Shown one piece after another: positions 9,947-21,187 of a stretch of 64,000 nt of DNA. A program made the position numbers and the translations under genes. Location of the stretch: contig RGCG01000002.1 of NCBI GenBank assembly GCA_009919275.1, positions 20,028-84,027 of the forward strand, given 5' to 3'. The stretch is from Actinomycetota bacterium. GTDB taxonomy: Bacteria > Actinomycetota > Acidimicrobiia > Acidimicrobiales > Ilumatobacteraceae. The notes below the pieces were generated by a model that ran no database searches, was not told the origin of the DNA, and saw only the letters and a program-made list of their open reading frames with translations. Position 1 is the first letter of the stretch, and the number at the start of each line of letters is the position of its first letter.

Positions 9947-11176
9947 GTGACGGCGCGCGAGACGACAACCGATCTACCGCCCCGACCGCCGTTTTTCGTT
10001 CTTGCCCGAACCCACGGTCTCATGACGGTCGGCGAGGCAGTGATGACGGTCGCACTCGCCGACTCGCTCTTCTTGTCGATCAGCCCCGACGCGGCCCGCG
10101 GGAGGGTGATCCTCTTTCTGGCGCTCAGCCTGGCTCCGTTCGCGATCGTTGCACCATTCATCGGACCGCTCGTCGACCGGATGAGGGGTGGTCGTCGGCT
10201 CGTTGTGATTCTCGCCGCGTCGTTGCGTGCCGCCGTTTCGTTTCTCATGATCGGCCGAATTGATTCGCTCACACTCTTTCCGTTGGCATTCGCCGCCCTC
10301 GTGTTGTCGAAGACGTATTCGGTGTCGAAGTCGGCACTTGTTCCCACCGTGGTTCCCAAAGAACGTGAACTCGTCGATGCGAACAGCAAACTCGGTCTTC
10401 TCTCGGGACTGATCGGCTTCGCAGCGGCCGTACCCGCGGCGATCATCCAATTGATTTCGCCAAACTTCACCCTCGGGTTGTCGGCCGCCGCGTTCATTGC
10501 CGCCGTGATCTCCGCCTGGCATCTTCCGCGCGACGTTCGCATTGCCCGGGAACCGCGTTCTCGGGCCGAAATAGAAGAGCTGCGCTCGAAGCGCGTACGC
10601 CGTGCGGTCGCCGCGATGCGCCTGATGCGGGCCCTGGTCGGGCTCATGTTCTTCCACCTGGCGTTCTGGCTCCGCGATCAAAAAGCGGGCACGGTGTGGT
10701 TTGGCTTCGCCGTTTCGCTCGCTGCCATGGGGACCATGACGGCCAATGCAATTGCGCCGATCATCCGACGGCGAATCCGGGAGGAGTCGATGATCATCGG
10801 CGCACTTGCCGCCACGGGCATCGGTGGATTCATCTGCACGTGGATTGGCGGTGTCACGGGCGGTGTCGTGCTCGTTGCCCTCGTCAACGCCTTCGCTGCG
10901 ACGTGCAAGCTTGCCTACGAAGCGGTGGTGCAGTCCGACGCACCCGATGCAAACCGTGCCCGCGCCTTTGCATCGTTCGAAACACAGTTCCAACTTGCTT
11001 GGGTCGGTGCCGGTCTGGTCCCGGTTGTACTCGACATGCCGGGTGAATTCGGCTTCTTCGTCGTCGGGTTGGTTGGCTGCGTGGGAACCTTGCTGTTCGT
11101 CTTGCGGATGCGAGCAGCTAGGCGATCTCGAGGCGGGCGAGCCACAACCCGGGCGCGTCGATCTCGGCCGGCGTAG
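9947..11176 (+). CDS. MFS transporter
   Basis: ~12 hydrophobic helices; PFIGPLVDRMRGGRR loop typical of MFS. Confidence 0.85.
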   Translation: MTARETTTDLPPRPPFFVLARTHGLMTVGEAVMTVALADSLFLSISPDAARGRVILFLALSLAPFAIVAPFIGPLVDRMRGGRRLVVILAASLRAAVSFLMIGRIDSLTLFPLAFAALVLSKTYSVSKSALVPTVVPKERELVDANSKLGLLSGLIGFAAAVPAAIIQLISPNFTLGLSAAAFIAAVISAWHLPRDVRIAREPRSRAEIEELRSKRVRRAVAAMRLMRALVGLMFFHLAFWLRDQKAGTVWFGFAVSLAAMGTMTANAIAPIIRRRIREESMIIGALAATGIGGFICTWIGGVTGGVVLVALVNAFAATCKLAYEAVVQSDAPDANRARAFASFETQFQLAWVGAGLVPVVLDMPGEFGFFVVGLVGCVGTLLFVLRMRAARRSRGGRATTRARRSRPA

Positions 11177-12311
11177 GCAACGCATCGGAGCGTCGCAACA
11201 GGTCGAGCACCTGATCGGGGGTCGCGCGTTCGAGGATGCCACGGATGAACGCACGACCCCGTTCGACGGTCGCCCGGGTGTGATGAATACCGAGGAGGTG
11301 TTCTACGAATCGATCGGCGGGGGAGGACTCGATGCGGCGTCGCCGGAGTGCCTCGCTGACAGCGGGTGCCCCGCCGAGCAGACGTTGGGTGACCCCATCG
11401 ACAATCCAATCGATGAGGCCCACGGTGCATGCGAGCAGAGCATCGAGCCGTGGACGGAGCTCCTCTTGTTCGGGGGAGATCACGGCACCGAGCAACAGCG
11501 CAGGGTCGGACATCGTTTGCTGAAACGCCGCCATCGGGTTTGATGCGTCGATGTCGGTCTCGGAGAGTTTTTCGATGACTGCATCGGGATCGGGTGAGAA
11601 AGCCGAGACGTATGCGTTGACGGCATCGAGAAGCGCACTGCGCAGGTGTGGCGTGCCCAGAACCGCATGGGCAGCAAGTTCGTGCACCAGAACCCACATG
11701 CGGATGTCGGCGACCGGCAGGTCCCATTCGGCGGCGAAGCCGTCGACGTTTGTCGCGACGATGAGCAACGGCTTCGCGGGGTCGCGTGGAAGCAGGAGGT
11801 CGTATTGGCCGAACGCACGAGCCGCGAGCTGGCCGACCATCGAGCCGATGGTCATGCCGAGCATCATCGGGGCCATCGCCGACATGAGACCGTTCATCAT
11901 CGACGTCATGGGATCGTCGGTGGCGGTGTCGTTGGAGCCGGTACCCGGGCGCTTGCCGAGGGCGGTCGCGAGGTTGTCGAAAACCGGCTTGTAGGACTCG
12001 AGCGTCGAGTGGCACCACTGTGCCGAGGTGACGCAGTCGATTCGCGGTTCGGCCGTTCCCACACCCGCCAGGAAATCGGCGATGTGGCGTTGGGCGAGGG
12101 GAGCCAGATTTTCGAAGGCAATTCGCGATGCGGGTTCGACGTTGGCGGTTCCCTGGCCGACCCCCATGTAGGCAACTTGACGTGCGATTTCCCAGTTCAA
12201 CGGGCCTTGGCCGGCGAGAGATTTCATGATGTCGCCGAGAAACGGCATTGCACCGAAGGGGTTGCCTCCACCGAACGGGAATTCGCCCGGCGGAGTGTCG
12301 TCGTCGGCCAT
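11118..12311 (-). CDS. zincin-like metallopeptidase-type protein (DUF2342-like)
   Basis: LGQYDLLLPRD-like region, WVLVHELAAHAVL HExxH-like motif; actinobacterial family architecture. Confidence 0.75.
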   Translation of the reverse strand: MADDDTPPGEFPFGGGNPFGAMPFLGDIMKSLAGQGPLNWEIARQVAYMGVGQGTANVEPASRIAFENLAPLAQRHIADFLAGVGTAEPRIDCVTSAQWCHSTLESYKPVFDNLATALGKRPGTGSNDTATDDPMTSMMNGLMSAMAPMMLGMTIGSMVGQLAARAFGQYDLLLPRDPAKPLLIVATNVDGFAAEWDLPVADIRMWVLVHELAAHAVLGTPHLRSALLDAVNAYVSAFSPDPDAVIEKLSETDIDASNPMAAFQQTMSDPALLLGAVISPEQEELRPRLDALLACTVGLIDWIVDGVTQRLLGGAPAVSEALRRRRIESSPADRFVEHLLGIHHTRATVERGRAFIRGILERATPDQVLDLLRRSDALPTPAEIDAPGLWLARLEIA

Positions 12312-12351
12312 GTTCTGATGATACGACCGTATGGCGCGAGGTGCTTCGTCG

Positions 12352-13122
12352 TCAGTCGAGTCGTGACAACAGACTCTCAACGGCGGCCATCGGAACGAAA
12401 CCAATCGCGCCATCACGCGTCGTGAAGAGTCCGAGCGCCTTGCCTGCCGGGTCGACGACCACCGCCGCTTCGGGAACGTCGACGTTGGCCACGTCACCAC
12501 CGAGCGGTACGAATCGACTGGTGTCACTCTTCACGGCGATGCCGATCACCGCTGCGACATCTCCCGAAGTCTCGGGGCCCGTGCGGACGATGACGTCGGT
12601 TCCACTCGCCGGCGCAACCGTTGATGTTGCGACGACCGAGGATCGTGGTGGGTTGCCGCCCGCGAGGACCACCAGCCCCAGGTCTTCGTCGCGTGCAATG
12701 ACTTCAAGGTCGTATTCCTCGTCGTATTCCTCGTCATATTCCTCGGGTTGGTTGATACTGACGAGGAAGGTGCGATCTGCATGGTCGACGGCGATGACGA
12801 ACCGTGAGCCGTCGTCGACGAGGAAACCGGGTGGCGCCGCATCGGTGGCTGTGGCGCCGCGTGTGGCCACGCCTGCGGCATTGCGCACGGTCGGGGTCGA
12901 TTCGCGTTGGGCGTCTCGTGGCACCACGAGTGCAACGACGGCGACAATGAGGGCCAGCCCCAGGCCGCCCGCAAGTGATGCAACGACGGGATTGAGCGGT
13001 GGTGCAGGTCGTCGTTGGATCGCCCGACGGGATTGGCCGATCTCGCTTGGGTGGCGCCACTCGCGCTCGTGTTTGGGCAACGGCGCGGGCTTCACCTCCA
13101 GGCGGTCGTCGTCTTCGGGCAT
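12352..13122 (-). CDS. membrane-anchored protein with degenerate trypsin-like/PDZ-protease-like region
   Basis: Single TM near residue 50; ...VVDPAGKALGLFTTRDGAIGFVPMAAVESLL; catalytic triad not recognised. Confidence 0.55.
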   Translation of the reverse strand: MPEDDDRLEVKPAPLPKHEREWRHPSEIGQSRRAIQRRPAPPLNPVVASLAGGLGLALIVAVVALVVPRDAQRESTPTVRNAAGVATRGATATDAAPPGFLVDDGSRFVIAVDHADRTFLVSINQPEEYDEEYDEEYDLEVIARDEDLGLVVLAGGNPPRSSVVATSTVAPASGTDVIVRTGPETSGDVAAVIGIAVKSDTSRFVPLGGDVANVDVPEAAVVVDPAGKALGLFTTRDGAIGFVPMAAVESLLSRLD

Positions 13123-13198
13123 GGAGAGGACAGTAATTAGCCGCCACCCAAATTGGACGTCGGGTCCGAATCACGGTGTGGTCGGTACCATTTCATCC

Positions 13199-13681
13199 GT
13201 GTCCGGACGTGAAGTTCCTGCCGCCGATCACGGCGACAACTGGGTCGCCATCACCAGCGACGCGCTCGATGTTGGTCGGGCGTACGACTGGGCGTTGCAG
13301 CCGTCGTGTGGCGCGGTTGTGGTCTTTTCCGGAACCGTGCGCGATCATGCCGACGGTCGGGACAACGTCACACACCTCACCTACGAGGCCTACGAAGACA
13401 AAGCCGTTGTTCGTATGGCAGAAATCATTGACGAGGCACGACGCAAGTGGCCGACGGTCGTGCGGGTGGCAATGTTGCATCGAGTGGGTCGATTGACCCT
13501 CGGAGAATCGTCGGTGTTGGTCGTCGTTTCCTCGCCGCACCGCCCGGAAGCATTCGAAGCTGGACGCTTCTGCATCGACACCTTGAAGGTTGCGGTTCCG
13601 ATCTGGAAACAAGAGGAGTGGTCGGAAGGGTCCGACTGGGGAACCGGAGCGCACGACATCGGAAGCGTCCCGCGTTCATGA
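13199..13681 (+). CDS. moaE: molybdopterin synthase catalytic subunit MoaE
   Basis: GAVVVFSGTVRDHADG...LTYEAYEDKA...HRVGRLTLGESSVLVVVSSPHRPEAFEA...VPIWKQE. Confidence 0.93.
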   Translation: MSGREVPAADHGDNWVAITSDALDVGRAYDWALQPSCGAVVVFSGTVRDHADGRDNVTHLTYEAYEDKAVVRMAEIIDEARRKWPTVVRVAMLHRVGRLTLGESSVLVVVSSPHRPEAFEAGRFCIDTLKVAVPIWKQEEWSEGSDWGTGAHDIGSVPRS

Positions 13682-13902
13682 TCGCCGCGCAGACCGCCGT
13701 GGTGGTGTTCGCCGTTCTCGCCCTCGCCTGTGGTGCGGCACTTGCAACTGTTCTTTTCCGTCAGCAACACCAGACCGGTATCTATGACGGAATCGAAAAT
13801 TTCCGTCGTCACATCGACGCACTCTCACCCGAGGCGCGTCGGAACGTCGTCAATCGGCAGGTCGAGACGCGAAGCGCTGACCGCACCGATCCCCGTTTGT
13901 AG
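13678..13902 (+). CDS. small membrane protein (74 aa)
   Basis: ATG overlaps moaE stop (ATGA); N-terminal TM segment. Confidence 0.55.
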   Translation: MIAAQTAVVVFAVLALACGAALATVLFRQQHQTGIYDGIENFRRHIDALSPEARRNVVNRQVETRSADRTDPRL

Positions 13903-13956
13903 GCGCCATTCGCCCTCACGGTTCTCGTCGCCTCTCGCGACATACACTGGGCGCGC

Positions 13957-14961
13957 ATGGCCCGCGACCTCGCTATCGACCTCGGCACCGCGAACACGCT
14001 GGTCTACATGAAGGGCCGCGGCATCGTGTTGAACGAGCCGTCGGTCATCGCGGTCAATCGCAAGACCAGTGAGGTCCTCGCCACGGGGCACGAGGCGTGG
14101 AACATGATCGGTCGCACCCCCGGGTACATCGTTGCGGTGCGGCCTCTTCGCGGTGGGGCAATCACCGACTTCGACATCACCGAGCGAATGATTCGCTTGC
14201 TTCTTCAGCGGGTCGGAGTTTCGCGGTTCACCCGCCCCAAGGTCGTCATCTGTGTTCCGTCGGCGATCACCGAAGTCGAGCGTCGCGCGGTGACCGATGC
14301 AACGCGCCGAGCCGGAGCCTCCGATGCACAGTTGATCGAACAACCGATGGCAGCCGCCATCGGTGCCGAGCTTCCCATCGACGAACCGGTGGGCAACATG
14401 GTCATCGACATCGGTGGCGGAACAAGCGAGACCGCCGTCATCAGCCTCGGCGGCGTCGTGGCTCTCGAGGCCATCCGCGTGGGCAGCTTCGATATCGACG
14501 CTGCCATCCAAACCTACGTGCGCCGCGAACACGGCATTGCCATCGGAGAGCGGACTGCCGAGGAAATCAAGATCCAAATCGGAACCGCCGCACCGATGCC
14601 AAACGAACGCGGTGCTCAGGTACGTGGGCGCGATCTCGTCACCGGACTTCCGAAGAACATCGATCTCTCGGCCGAGGAAGTGCGCTTCGCAATCGACGAA
14701 GTCGTGTCGCAGATCGTTCAGTCGGTCACTCGTTGTCTGTCGAAAGTGCCACCGGAAATGGCACAGGACTTCCTGCAGCGCGGCATGTACCTCGTGGGTG
14801 GTGGCGGATTGCTTCGCGGCCTTGCCCAGCGAATCGAACGTGAAACCGACGTGCCGGTGCGCATGTCGCCGATGCCCCTCGAGGCCGTCGTGCTCGGCGC
14901 GGGCCACTGCGTCGAGAACTACCAAGTCCTCCGCAGTATGTTCATGGGCGCGAGGCGTTAG
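13957..14961 (+). CDS. MreB/Mbl-like rod shape-determining actin homolog
   Basis: ARDLAIDLGTANTLVYMKGRGIVLNEPSVIAV...VIDIGGGTSETAVISLGG. Confidence 0.95.
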   Translation: MARDLAIDLGTANTLVYMKGRGIVLNEPSVIAVNRKTSEVLATGHEAWNMIGRTPGYIVAVRPLRGGAITDFDITERMIRLLLQRVGVSRFTRPKVVICVPSAITEVERRAVTDATRRAGASDAQLIEQPMAAAIGAELPIDEPVGNMVIDIGGGTSETAVISLGGVVALEAIRVGSFDIDAAIQTYVRREHGIAIGERTAEEIKIQIGTAAPMPNERGAQVRGRDLVTGLPKNIDLSAEEVRFAIDEVVSQIVQSVTRCLSKVPPEMAQDFLQRGMYLVGGGGLLRGLAQRIERETDVPVRMSPMPLEAVVLGAGHCVENYQVLRSMFMGARR

Positions 14962-15066
14962 CCGAACGCCCGGTGGGCATTTCGCGAGGCGTTAGCCGAG
15001 CGCCCGGTGGGCATTTCGCGAGGCGTTAGCCGAGCGCCCGGTGGGCATTTCGCGAGGCGTTAGCCG
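14950..15066. repeat. 34-bp tandem repeat, 3 full + 15 bp partial copies (GCGAGGCGTTAGCCGAGCGCCCGGTGGGCATTTC)
   Basis: Direct reading; unit 1 contains the MreB-like TAG stop; array runs into the 3' end of the convergent gene. Confidence 0.98.
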
Positions 15067-16108
15067 GCGCGAAGGACGCGGCCTTGTTGCCCGTGATCTT
15101 GATTGCGGTGACGCGTCCGGTGCAATAGTCCCCGAAGACGTACCAGCCGAGGAGTGCAGGGAGAGCCTTGTCGCGTACCTTCGTGCCGCCGATGATCGAA
15201 CAGCCCTCTTCGCCGTGTTCGTAGACGTAGACGGGTGGGGCATGGTCAGGGGCGGACTGGTCCTTGTTCAGGCGCGAACGCCCCTCGTAGGCGCTCCACC
15301 CGAAGTTGGCCCCACGCCCCGACCCGTCAACGGCCCACGCGACGTTCAGTTCTTCCCAACGTTGTTGGCCGACATCGGGAACCCACAGGTTCATTTCGTC
15401 GTCGAACTCGAACCGCCACGGATTGCGAAGTCCGATGGCCCAGATTCTCGGGTCGGCCGACTTCGCGTCGCGGGCGAGCGAGTCGATGCTGACGATCTTC
15501 CCGAACAACGACTTGGGGTCGAGTGCGAGACGCTTCGGGTCGTTACCCGAGCCGCTGTCGCCGGTGCTGATGAAGAGTCGGCCGCCCGGACCAAAGTCCA
15601 TGCTGCCGCCGTTGTGGACCGACTTCTGGTTTCGTACCAGTTGGAAGACGACGACCCGTGTTGAGGCGTCTGCAGTGTTGTCGTCACGCATTGCGTAGCG
15701 GGCCACCACCGTGTTGCCCTTCGAGTCGGTGTAGTTGACGAACAAGTAACGACCGTTCGTGTGGAAGACGAGGCCGAGAAGGCCACGTTCCGCATCGGCG
15801 CGGGTGAATCGGGTGAGATTGAGTACGACGGAGCGTCCCTTCGAGACTGCGTCGTAACGAATGACCACACCATTTTGTTCCGCGATGTAGAGGCCGTCGT
15901 CGTTCGCGCGGGTGGCAATGTCGACGGGAATTCTCGCCGAGGTCACCTTCTCCAGTCGTAGCGCCTTGTTCGACACTGATCCGGCGTGTGTCGGACCCAA
16001 TCCGCCAACCCAGGGGACCGCGGTGACGAATGCGATCGCAAGCAGCAGGGCGCGTACCGATAGGCGCCGCTGAAACGTGGGAATTCTCACCGAAGTGAGT
16101 GTAGGCAT
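15026..16108 (-). CDS. PQQ-dependent sugar dehydrogenase (GDH-B/Hedgehog-interacting-protein-like propeller)
   Basis: Signal peptide; GLYIAEQNGVVIRYD...RGLLGLVFHTNGRYLFVNYTD...FGPGGRLFISTGDSGSGNDP...GLRNPWRFEFD. Confidence 0.88.
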   Translation of the reverse strand: MPTLTSVRIPTFQRRLSVRALLLAIAFVTAVPWVGGLGPTHAGSVSNKALRLEKVTSARIPVDIATRANDDGLYIAEQNGVVIRYDAVSKGRSVVLNLTRFTRADAERGLLGLVFHTNGRYLFVNYTDSKGNTVVARYAMRDDNTADASTRVVVFQLVRNQKSVHNGGSMDFGPGGRLFISTGDSGSGNDPKRLALDPKSLFGKIVSIDSLARDAKSADPRIWAIGLRNPWRFEFDDEMNLWVPDVGQQRWEELNVAWAVDGSGRGANFGWSAYEGRSRLNKDQSAPDHAPPVYVYEHGEEGCSIIGGTKVRDKALPALLGWYVFGDYCTGRVTAIKITGNKAASFAPANASRNAHRALG

Positions 16109-17196
16109 CAGCCCCGTTGGGTGAGGAGGCTCACGGTGCCACCGAGTTCGAGGACGTAGACGTCACCCGAGGCGACCGTTCTCACGGCCGTCACCGAACC
16201 GGCATTCTCGACGAGCCTTGTGATGGAAGTCGTCTTCTTCCCGTTCACCTCGATGGCGGTGATGTGTCCGGTGCAGTAGTCGCCGAACACGTACCAGCCG
16301 GTGAGTGTCGGCAACTTCGGTGACCGCACCCGGGTGCCTCCCGAGATCGAGCAGCCATCGTCGCCGTGTTCGTAGACGTACACAGGTGCAAGGTGGTTCC
16401 TCGCCGTTTGATCCTTGTTGAATCGCGCAAAGCCTTCGTACGCGCTCCATCCGAAGTTGGCATTGCGCCCCGACCCCAACGTTGCCCACGCGACGCTGAC
16501 TTCTTCCCACTTGTCCTGGCCGACGTCGGCGACCCAGAGATTCATGTCGTTGTCGAACTCGAATCGCCATGGATTGCGCAGCCCAATCGACCAGATTCGT
16601 GGATCGGCGGCACGCTTGTTGCGTGCAAGTGGATCGATACTGATGATCTTTCCGAGCATCGACTTGCGGTCGAGTGCGAATCGTTGCGGGTCGTCGCGCG
16701 AGCCGCCGTCGCCCGTGCCGATGTACAGACGGTTGCTTGGTCCGAACGCGAGACCGCCGCCGTTGTGGTTGGCGTAGGGCTGCTCGAGCGAAAAGAGCTC
16801 GACGCGGGTCGCGGGATCGGCCACGTTTCCGGTGGTCATGCGGAATCTTGCGACGATGGTGTCGCCGGCGGCGTCGGTGTAATTCGCGAAGAGAAATTGG
16901 CCGTTGGGGTGAAAGGCGACTCCCAGCAGACCGCGTTCGCCGGAGGCGCCGGTGAGCGACGTGAGATCGAGAGCGGTCGTCTTTGCCTTTGTCTTTGGCG
17001 CGTAACGAATGACGAGGCCATCTTGTTCGGCGATGTAGAGGCCGTCGTCCCCCGGGCGCGAGGCGATGTCGACGGGTTTCGATGCGTTCGTGACCTTCAC
17101 CAGTCGCGCAGATGGCATTTGTGCCGCCCCGACCCCGTCGAGGGTGCCACCAAGAATGAAACCCGCGACCGCGAGGAGGGAAATTGGTTTACGCAT
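16108..17196 (-). CDS. PQQ-dependent sugar dehydrogenase, tandem paralog
   Basis: Same family as 15026-16108; ATGA start/stop overlap with it. Confidence 0.88.
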   Translation of the reverse strand: MRKPISLLAVAGFILGGTLDGVGAAQMPSARLVKVTNASKPVDIASRPGDDGLYIAEQDGLVIRYAPKTKAKTTALDLTSLTGASGERGLLGVAFHPNGQFLFANYTDAAGDTIVARFRMTTGNVADPATRVELFSLEQPYANHNGGGLAFGPSNRLYIGTGDGGSRDDPQRFALDRKSMLGKIISIDPLARNKRAADPRIWSIGLRNPWRFEFDNDMNLWVADVGQDKWEEVSVAWATLGSGRNANFGWSAYEGFARFNKDQTARNHLAPVYVYEHGDDGCSISGGTRVRSPKLPTLTGWYVFGDYCTGHITAIEVNGKKTTSITRLVENAGSVTAVRTVASGDVYVLELGGTVSLLTQRG

Positions 17197-18046
17197 CGGC
17201 GTTGACGCGCGCTAGCCCCTCTTGCACGACCGTGATTGCGAGCTGACCATCCTGTGTGTAGATGGATCCGCCAGCGAGTCCGCGGGCGTTCGAAGTTGAG
17301 ATGGAGTACTGGTCGTAGAGCATCCACTCGTCGGCGCGAAACGGTCGATGAAACCACATGGCGTGATCGAGACTTGCCATCTGCACGCCCTTTGAATTCC
17401 ACGACAATCCGTGGGGCAACAAGGTTGTATCGAGAAGTGTGAAGTCGCTTGCGTAGGTGGCGATGCAGGTGTGAAGAACGGGATCGTCGGGCAGTGTGCC
17501 GTCGGCGCGCATCCACACGCGTTGGCCGAGTGTCGGCACGCCCTCGCGGGAAAACGGATCACCATCGACGTAGCGAAGGTCGATCGGGCGCGGCCTGTCG
17601 TACCACTCACCAATGAGGTGTTTGTAGGGCGCCATGCGTTCCTTGAAGTCGGGCAGTGTCTCGGGATCGGCAAGGTTGTTCGGCCCGTTGATCTGGTGGT
17701 CGGGGCCGGGCTCGTTGAGGTGGAACGACGCCTGGAGGTTGAAGATGACCTCGCCATGTTGGATGGCGACGACACGCCGGGTGGTGAAACTTCGTCCGTC
17801 GCGGATGCGGTCGACGTTGTAGAGAATCGGAACCCAGGGATCCCCCGGGCGCAGAAAGTAGGCGTGGAGAGAGTGCACGTGGCGGTCGGCCTCGACGGTG
17901 CGGGCCGCAGCCACCAGTGCCTGGCCCGCCACTTGGCCACCAAAGACACGCTGCCGGTTTTCATCGGGCGACTTGCCGCGAAACACGTTGACTTCGATGG
18001 CTTCGAGGTCGAGGAGATCGATGAGGTCGTCGAGCGCGGATTTCAT
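17189..18046 (-). CDS. tesB: acyl-CoA thioesterase II
   Basis: RVFGGQVAGQALVAAARTV...VHSLHAYFLRPGDP...DHAMWFHRPFRADEWMLYDQ. Confidence 0.92.
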   Translation of the reverse strand: MKSALDDLIDLLDLEAIEVNVFRGKSPDENRQRVFGGQVAGQALVAAARTVEADRHVHSLHAYFLRPGDPWVPILYNVDRIRDGRSFTTRRVVAIQHGEVIFNLQASFHLNEPGPDHQINGPNNLADPETLPDFKERMAPYKHLIGEWYDRPRPIDLRYVDGDPFSREGVPTLGQRVWMRADGTLPDDPVLHTCIATYASDFTLLDTTLLPHGLSWNSKGVQMASLDHAMWFHRPFRADEWMLYDQYSISTSNARGLAGGSIYTQDGQLAITVVQEGLARVNADA

Positions 18047-18109
18047 TGCACCCCATGTTGTCAGGGCAGGGGACCGCACACAACGTGGGAGAGGGGTACC
18101 ATCGCCCCC

Positions 18110-19401
<1,292 letters not shown>

Positions 19402-19412
19402 CGGCCGCAACA

Positions 19413-20441
19413 TCAGTGGTCGAGGAAGCCGTGGCGGAAGAGCCGCGAACCCGGTGATGCTCCGGTAATGGCATCGGCCGCCAAGATGACTGCTGCACCC
19501 GTGTAAGCCGTGCGTTCGTCGGCGGGGAACGCAATGCGATCGGGGTAGACGATTCCCGTGAGGTACGAACCGTCGTCGCAGCGGTGCGCACGCGTCCACG
19601 ACAACAACTTCACGGCGGTATCGATGTCGCCGAGGGCGGAGTGGGCGAGCGAGCACTCGGCCGTCTCCGCTGCGGTTATCCAAGGTTCGTCACTCACGCA
19701 ACGGATGCCGAGACCATCCATTGAAAACGTGTCCCACAACGACGCAAGGCGATCCTTGGCCTGGGATCCCTCCATCGTGCCCGTCATGACGGGGTAGTAC
19801 CAGTCCATCGCCCATCGTTCCTTTGGTTCGAAAGCGGTGAGATCGGTACGCACGACATGGTCGATTGCATCGGCCGCGCGCAACAGATGATCGGGGTGGT
19901 CGTCGACGAGAGCAGCCAACATCGCACCGCAGCGAAGCGAATGCCTGATCGACGACGATCCGGTGAGAAGCGAGTAGTTCCAGGGCATCTCATCGACCTC
20001 GCGGGCCCACAGCACCGTTCCATCGGACTTTCGGTGATTGAGTACCCATTCGAGGGCGGCACTGACGACCGGCCACAGATTCTTCACCGTGGCGATGTCG
20101 CCGGTGCACAACCAGTGGTGCCACAGCCCGGCTGCGACATAGGCACAGACGTTTGTGTCGAGCTTTGCATCTTCGATGCCGCCGTCGGAGAGGTAGTAGT
20201 TGTGCCACGCACCATCATCGCGTTGGGTCGAGGCCAGCCAGTCGTAAGCGAGGCGGGCTTCGCGATGCAGGCCCAACGTGTCGAGCGCCATCGCGGTTTC
20301 GACGTGGTTCCACGGATCGCAGTGTCCACCGTCGAACCAAGGAATCATCCCGTTGGGCAACTGCAAGCGGGCGATTGATTCTGCCGTCGCGAGAAGTTCG
20401 GCATGGCTGACGACCCCGCTGATGGTGAGATCGTGTTTCAT
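19413..20441 (-). CDS. (alpha/alpha)6-barrel protein, glycoside hydrolase/prenyltransferase-like
   Basis: Repeated helical segments with GGHCDPWNHVETAMALDTLGLHREARLAYDWLASTQRDDGAW. Confidence 0.6.
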   Translation of the reverse strand: MKHDLTISGVVSHAELLATAESIARLQLPNGMIPWFDGGHCDPWNHVETAMALDTLGLHREARLAYDWLASTQRDDGAWHNYYLSDGGIEDAKLDTNVCAYVAAGLWHHWLCTGDIATVKNLWPVVSAALEWVLNHRKSDGTVLWAREVDEMPWNYSLLTGSSSIRHSLRCGAMLAALVDDHPDHLLRAADAIDHVVRTDLTAFEPKERWAMDWYYPVMTGTMEGSQAKDRLASLWDTFSMDGLGIRCVSDEPWITAAETAECSLAHSALGDIDTAVKLLSWTRAHRCDDGSYLTGIVYPDRIAFPADERTAYTGAAVILAADAITGASPGSRLFRHGFLDH

Positions 20442-21187
20442 CGCGATGCCCCAACCGGCGATGCGATGTCGGCCCGACTGCGGGCGTAAACGACGAAGCT
20501 CTTGCCGAGCACCGGACTCAGCACTTTTTCGACGACCTTCATCCCACGGGGCTGGTTGATGATGTCCCATTCGAGGAAGCGCCGGTAAGCCGTGACGGCT
20601 CGGTGTGATTCGTTTCGCGGTCCGACCGCACACCGCAACCACCAGTAGGGACTGTGCAATGCGTGTGCATGGTGCTGGCCGACGATGTCGAAACCGGCGG
20701 TCCGCAATTTTGCCTTCAGTTCGGTTGCCGAGTAGATGCGGACGTGGCCCCCGGGGGATTTCGGCGCGTGGTATTCATCGGACAGCATCCAGTTGATCTT
20801 CTCGGGAAGCCACGTCGGAACCGTGGCGGCGAGGACTCCACCGGGCTTCAAGACGCGGTGCAACTCTGCGATGGCCGCCGTGTCGGAGTCGATGTGTTCG
20901 AGCACCTCGGAGGTGACGACACGGTCGAACGTGGCATCGGCGAACGGCAGCCGCGTCGCATCACCGCGCAGGCATGCAACGAACCGATCGGGCGCCATTT
21001 CGCCCGCCAACGCCATCGCAGCGAAGGTGTTGCGGGTGGCGACGACCTCGTCGGCTGCCCAGTCGAGAGCAACGACACGCGCACCGAGTCGGGCGGCCTC
21101 GTAGGCATGGCGACCAAAGCCGGCCCCCGCATCGAGAAAGAGTTGACCGGGACTGAGGCCCAGCTTGTCGAATCGAACCGTCAGCAT
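20438..21187 (-). CDS. SAM-dependent methyltransferase (type 11)
   Basis: LFLDAGAGFGRHAYEAARLGARVVALD...TFDRVVTSEVLEHI...LKPGGVLAATVP. Confidence 0.88.
   Translation of the reverse strand: MLTVRFDKLGLSPGQLFLDAGAGFGRHAYEAARLGARVVALDWAADEVVATRNTFAAMALAGEMAPDRFVACLRGDATRLPFADATFDRVVTSEVLEHIDSDTAAIAELHRVLKPGGVLAATVPTWLPEKINWMLSDEYHAPKSPGGHVRIYSATELKAKLRTAGFDIVGQHHAHALHSPYWWLRCAVGPRNESHRAVTAYRRFLEWDIINQPRGMKVVEKVLSPVLGKSFVVYARSRADIASPVGASR

Noticed and set aside
12715-12750. 12-bp near-repeat GTATTCCTCGTC
   Set aside because: In-frame EEYD repeat in a linker; ordinary coding low complexity
14950-15066. CRISPR array
   Set aside because: Contiguous 34-bp tandem units without spacers and no cas genes nearby
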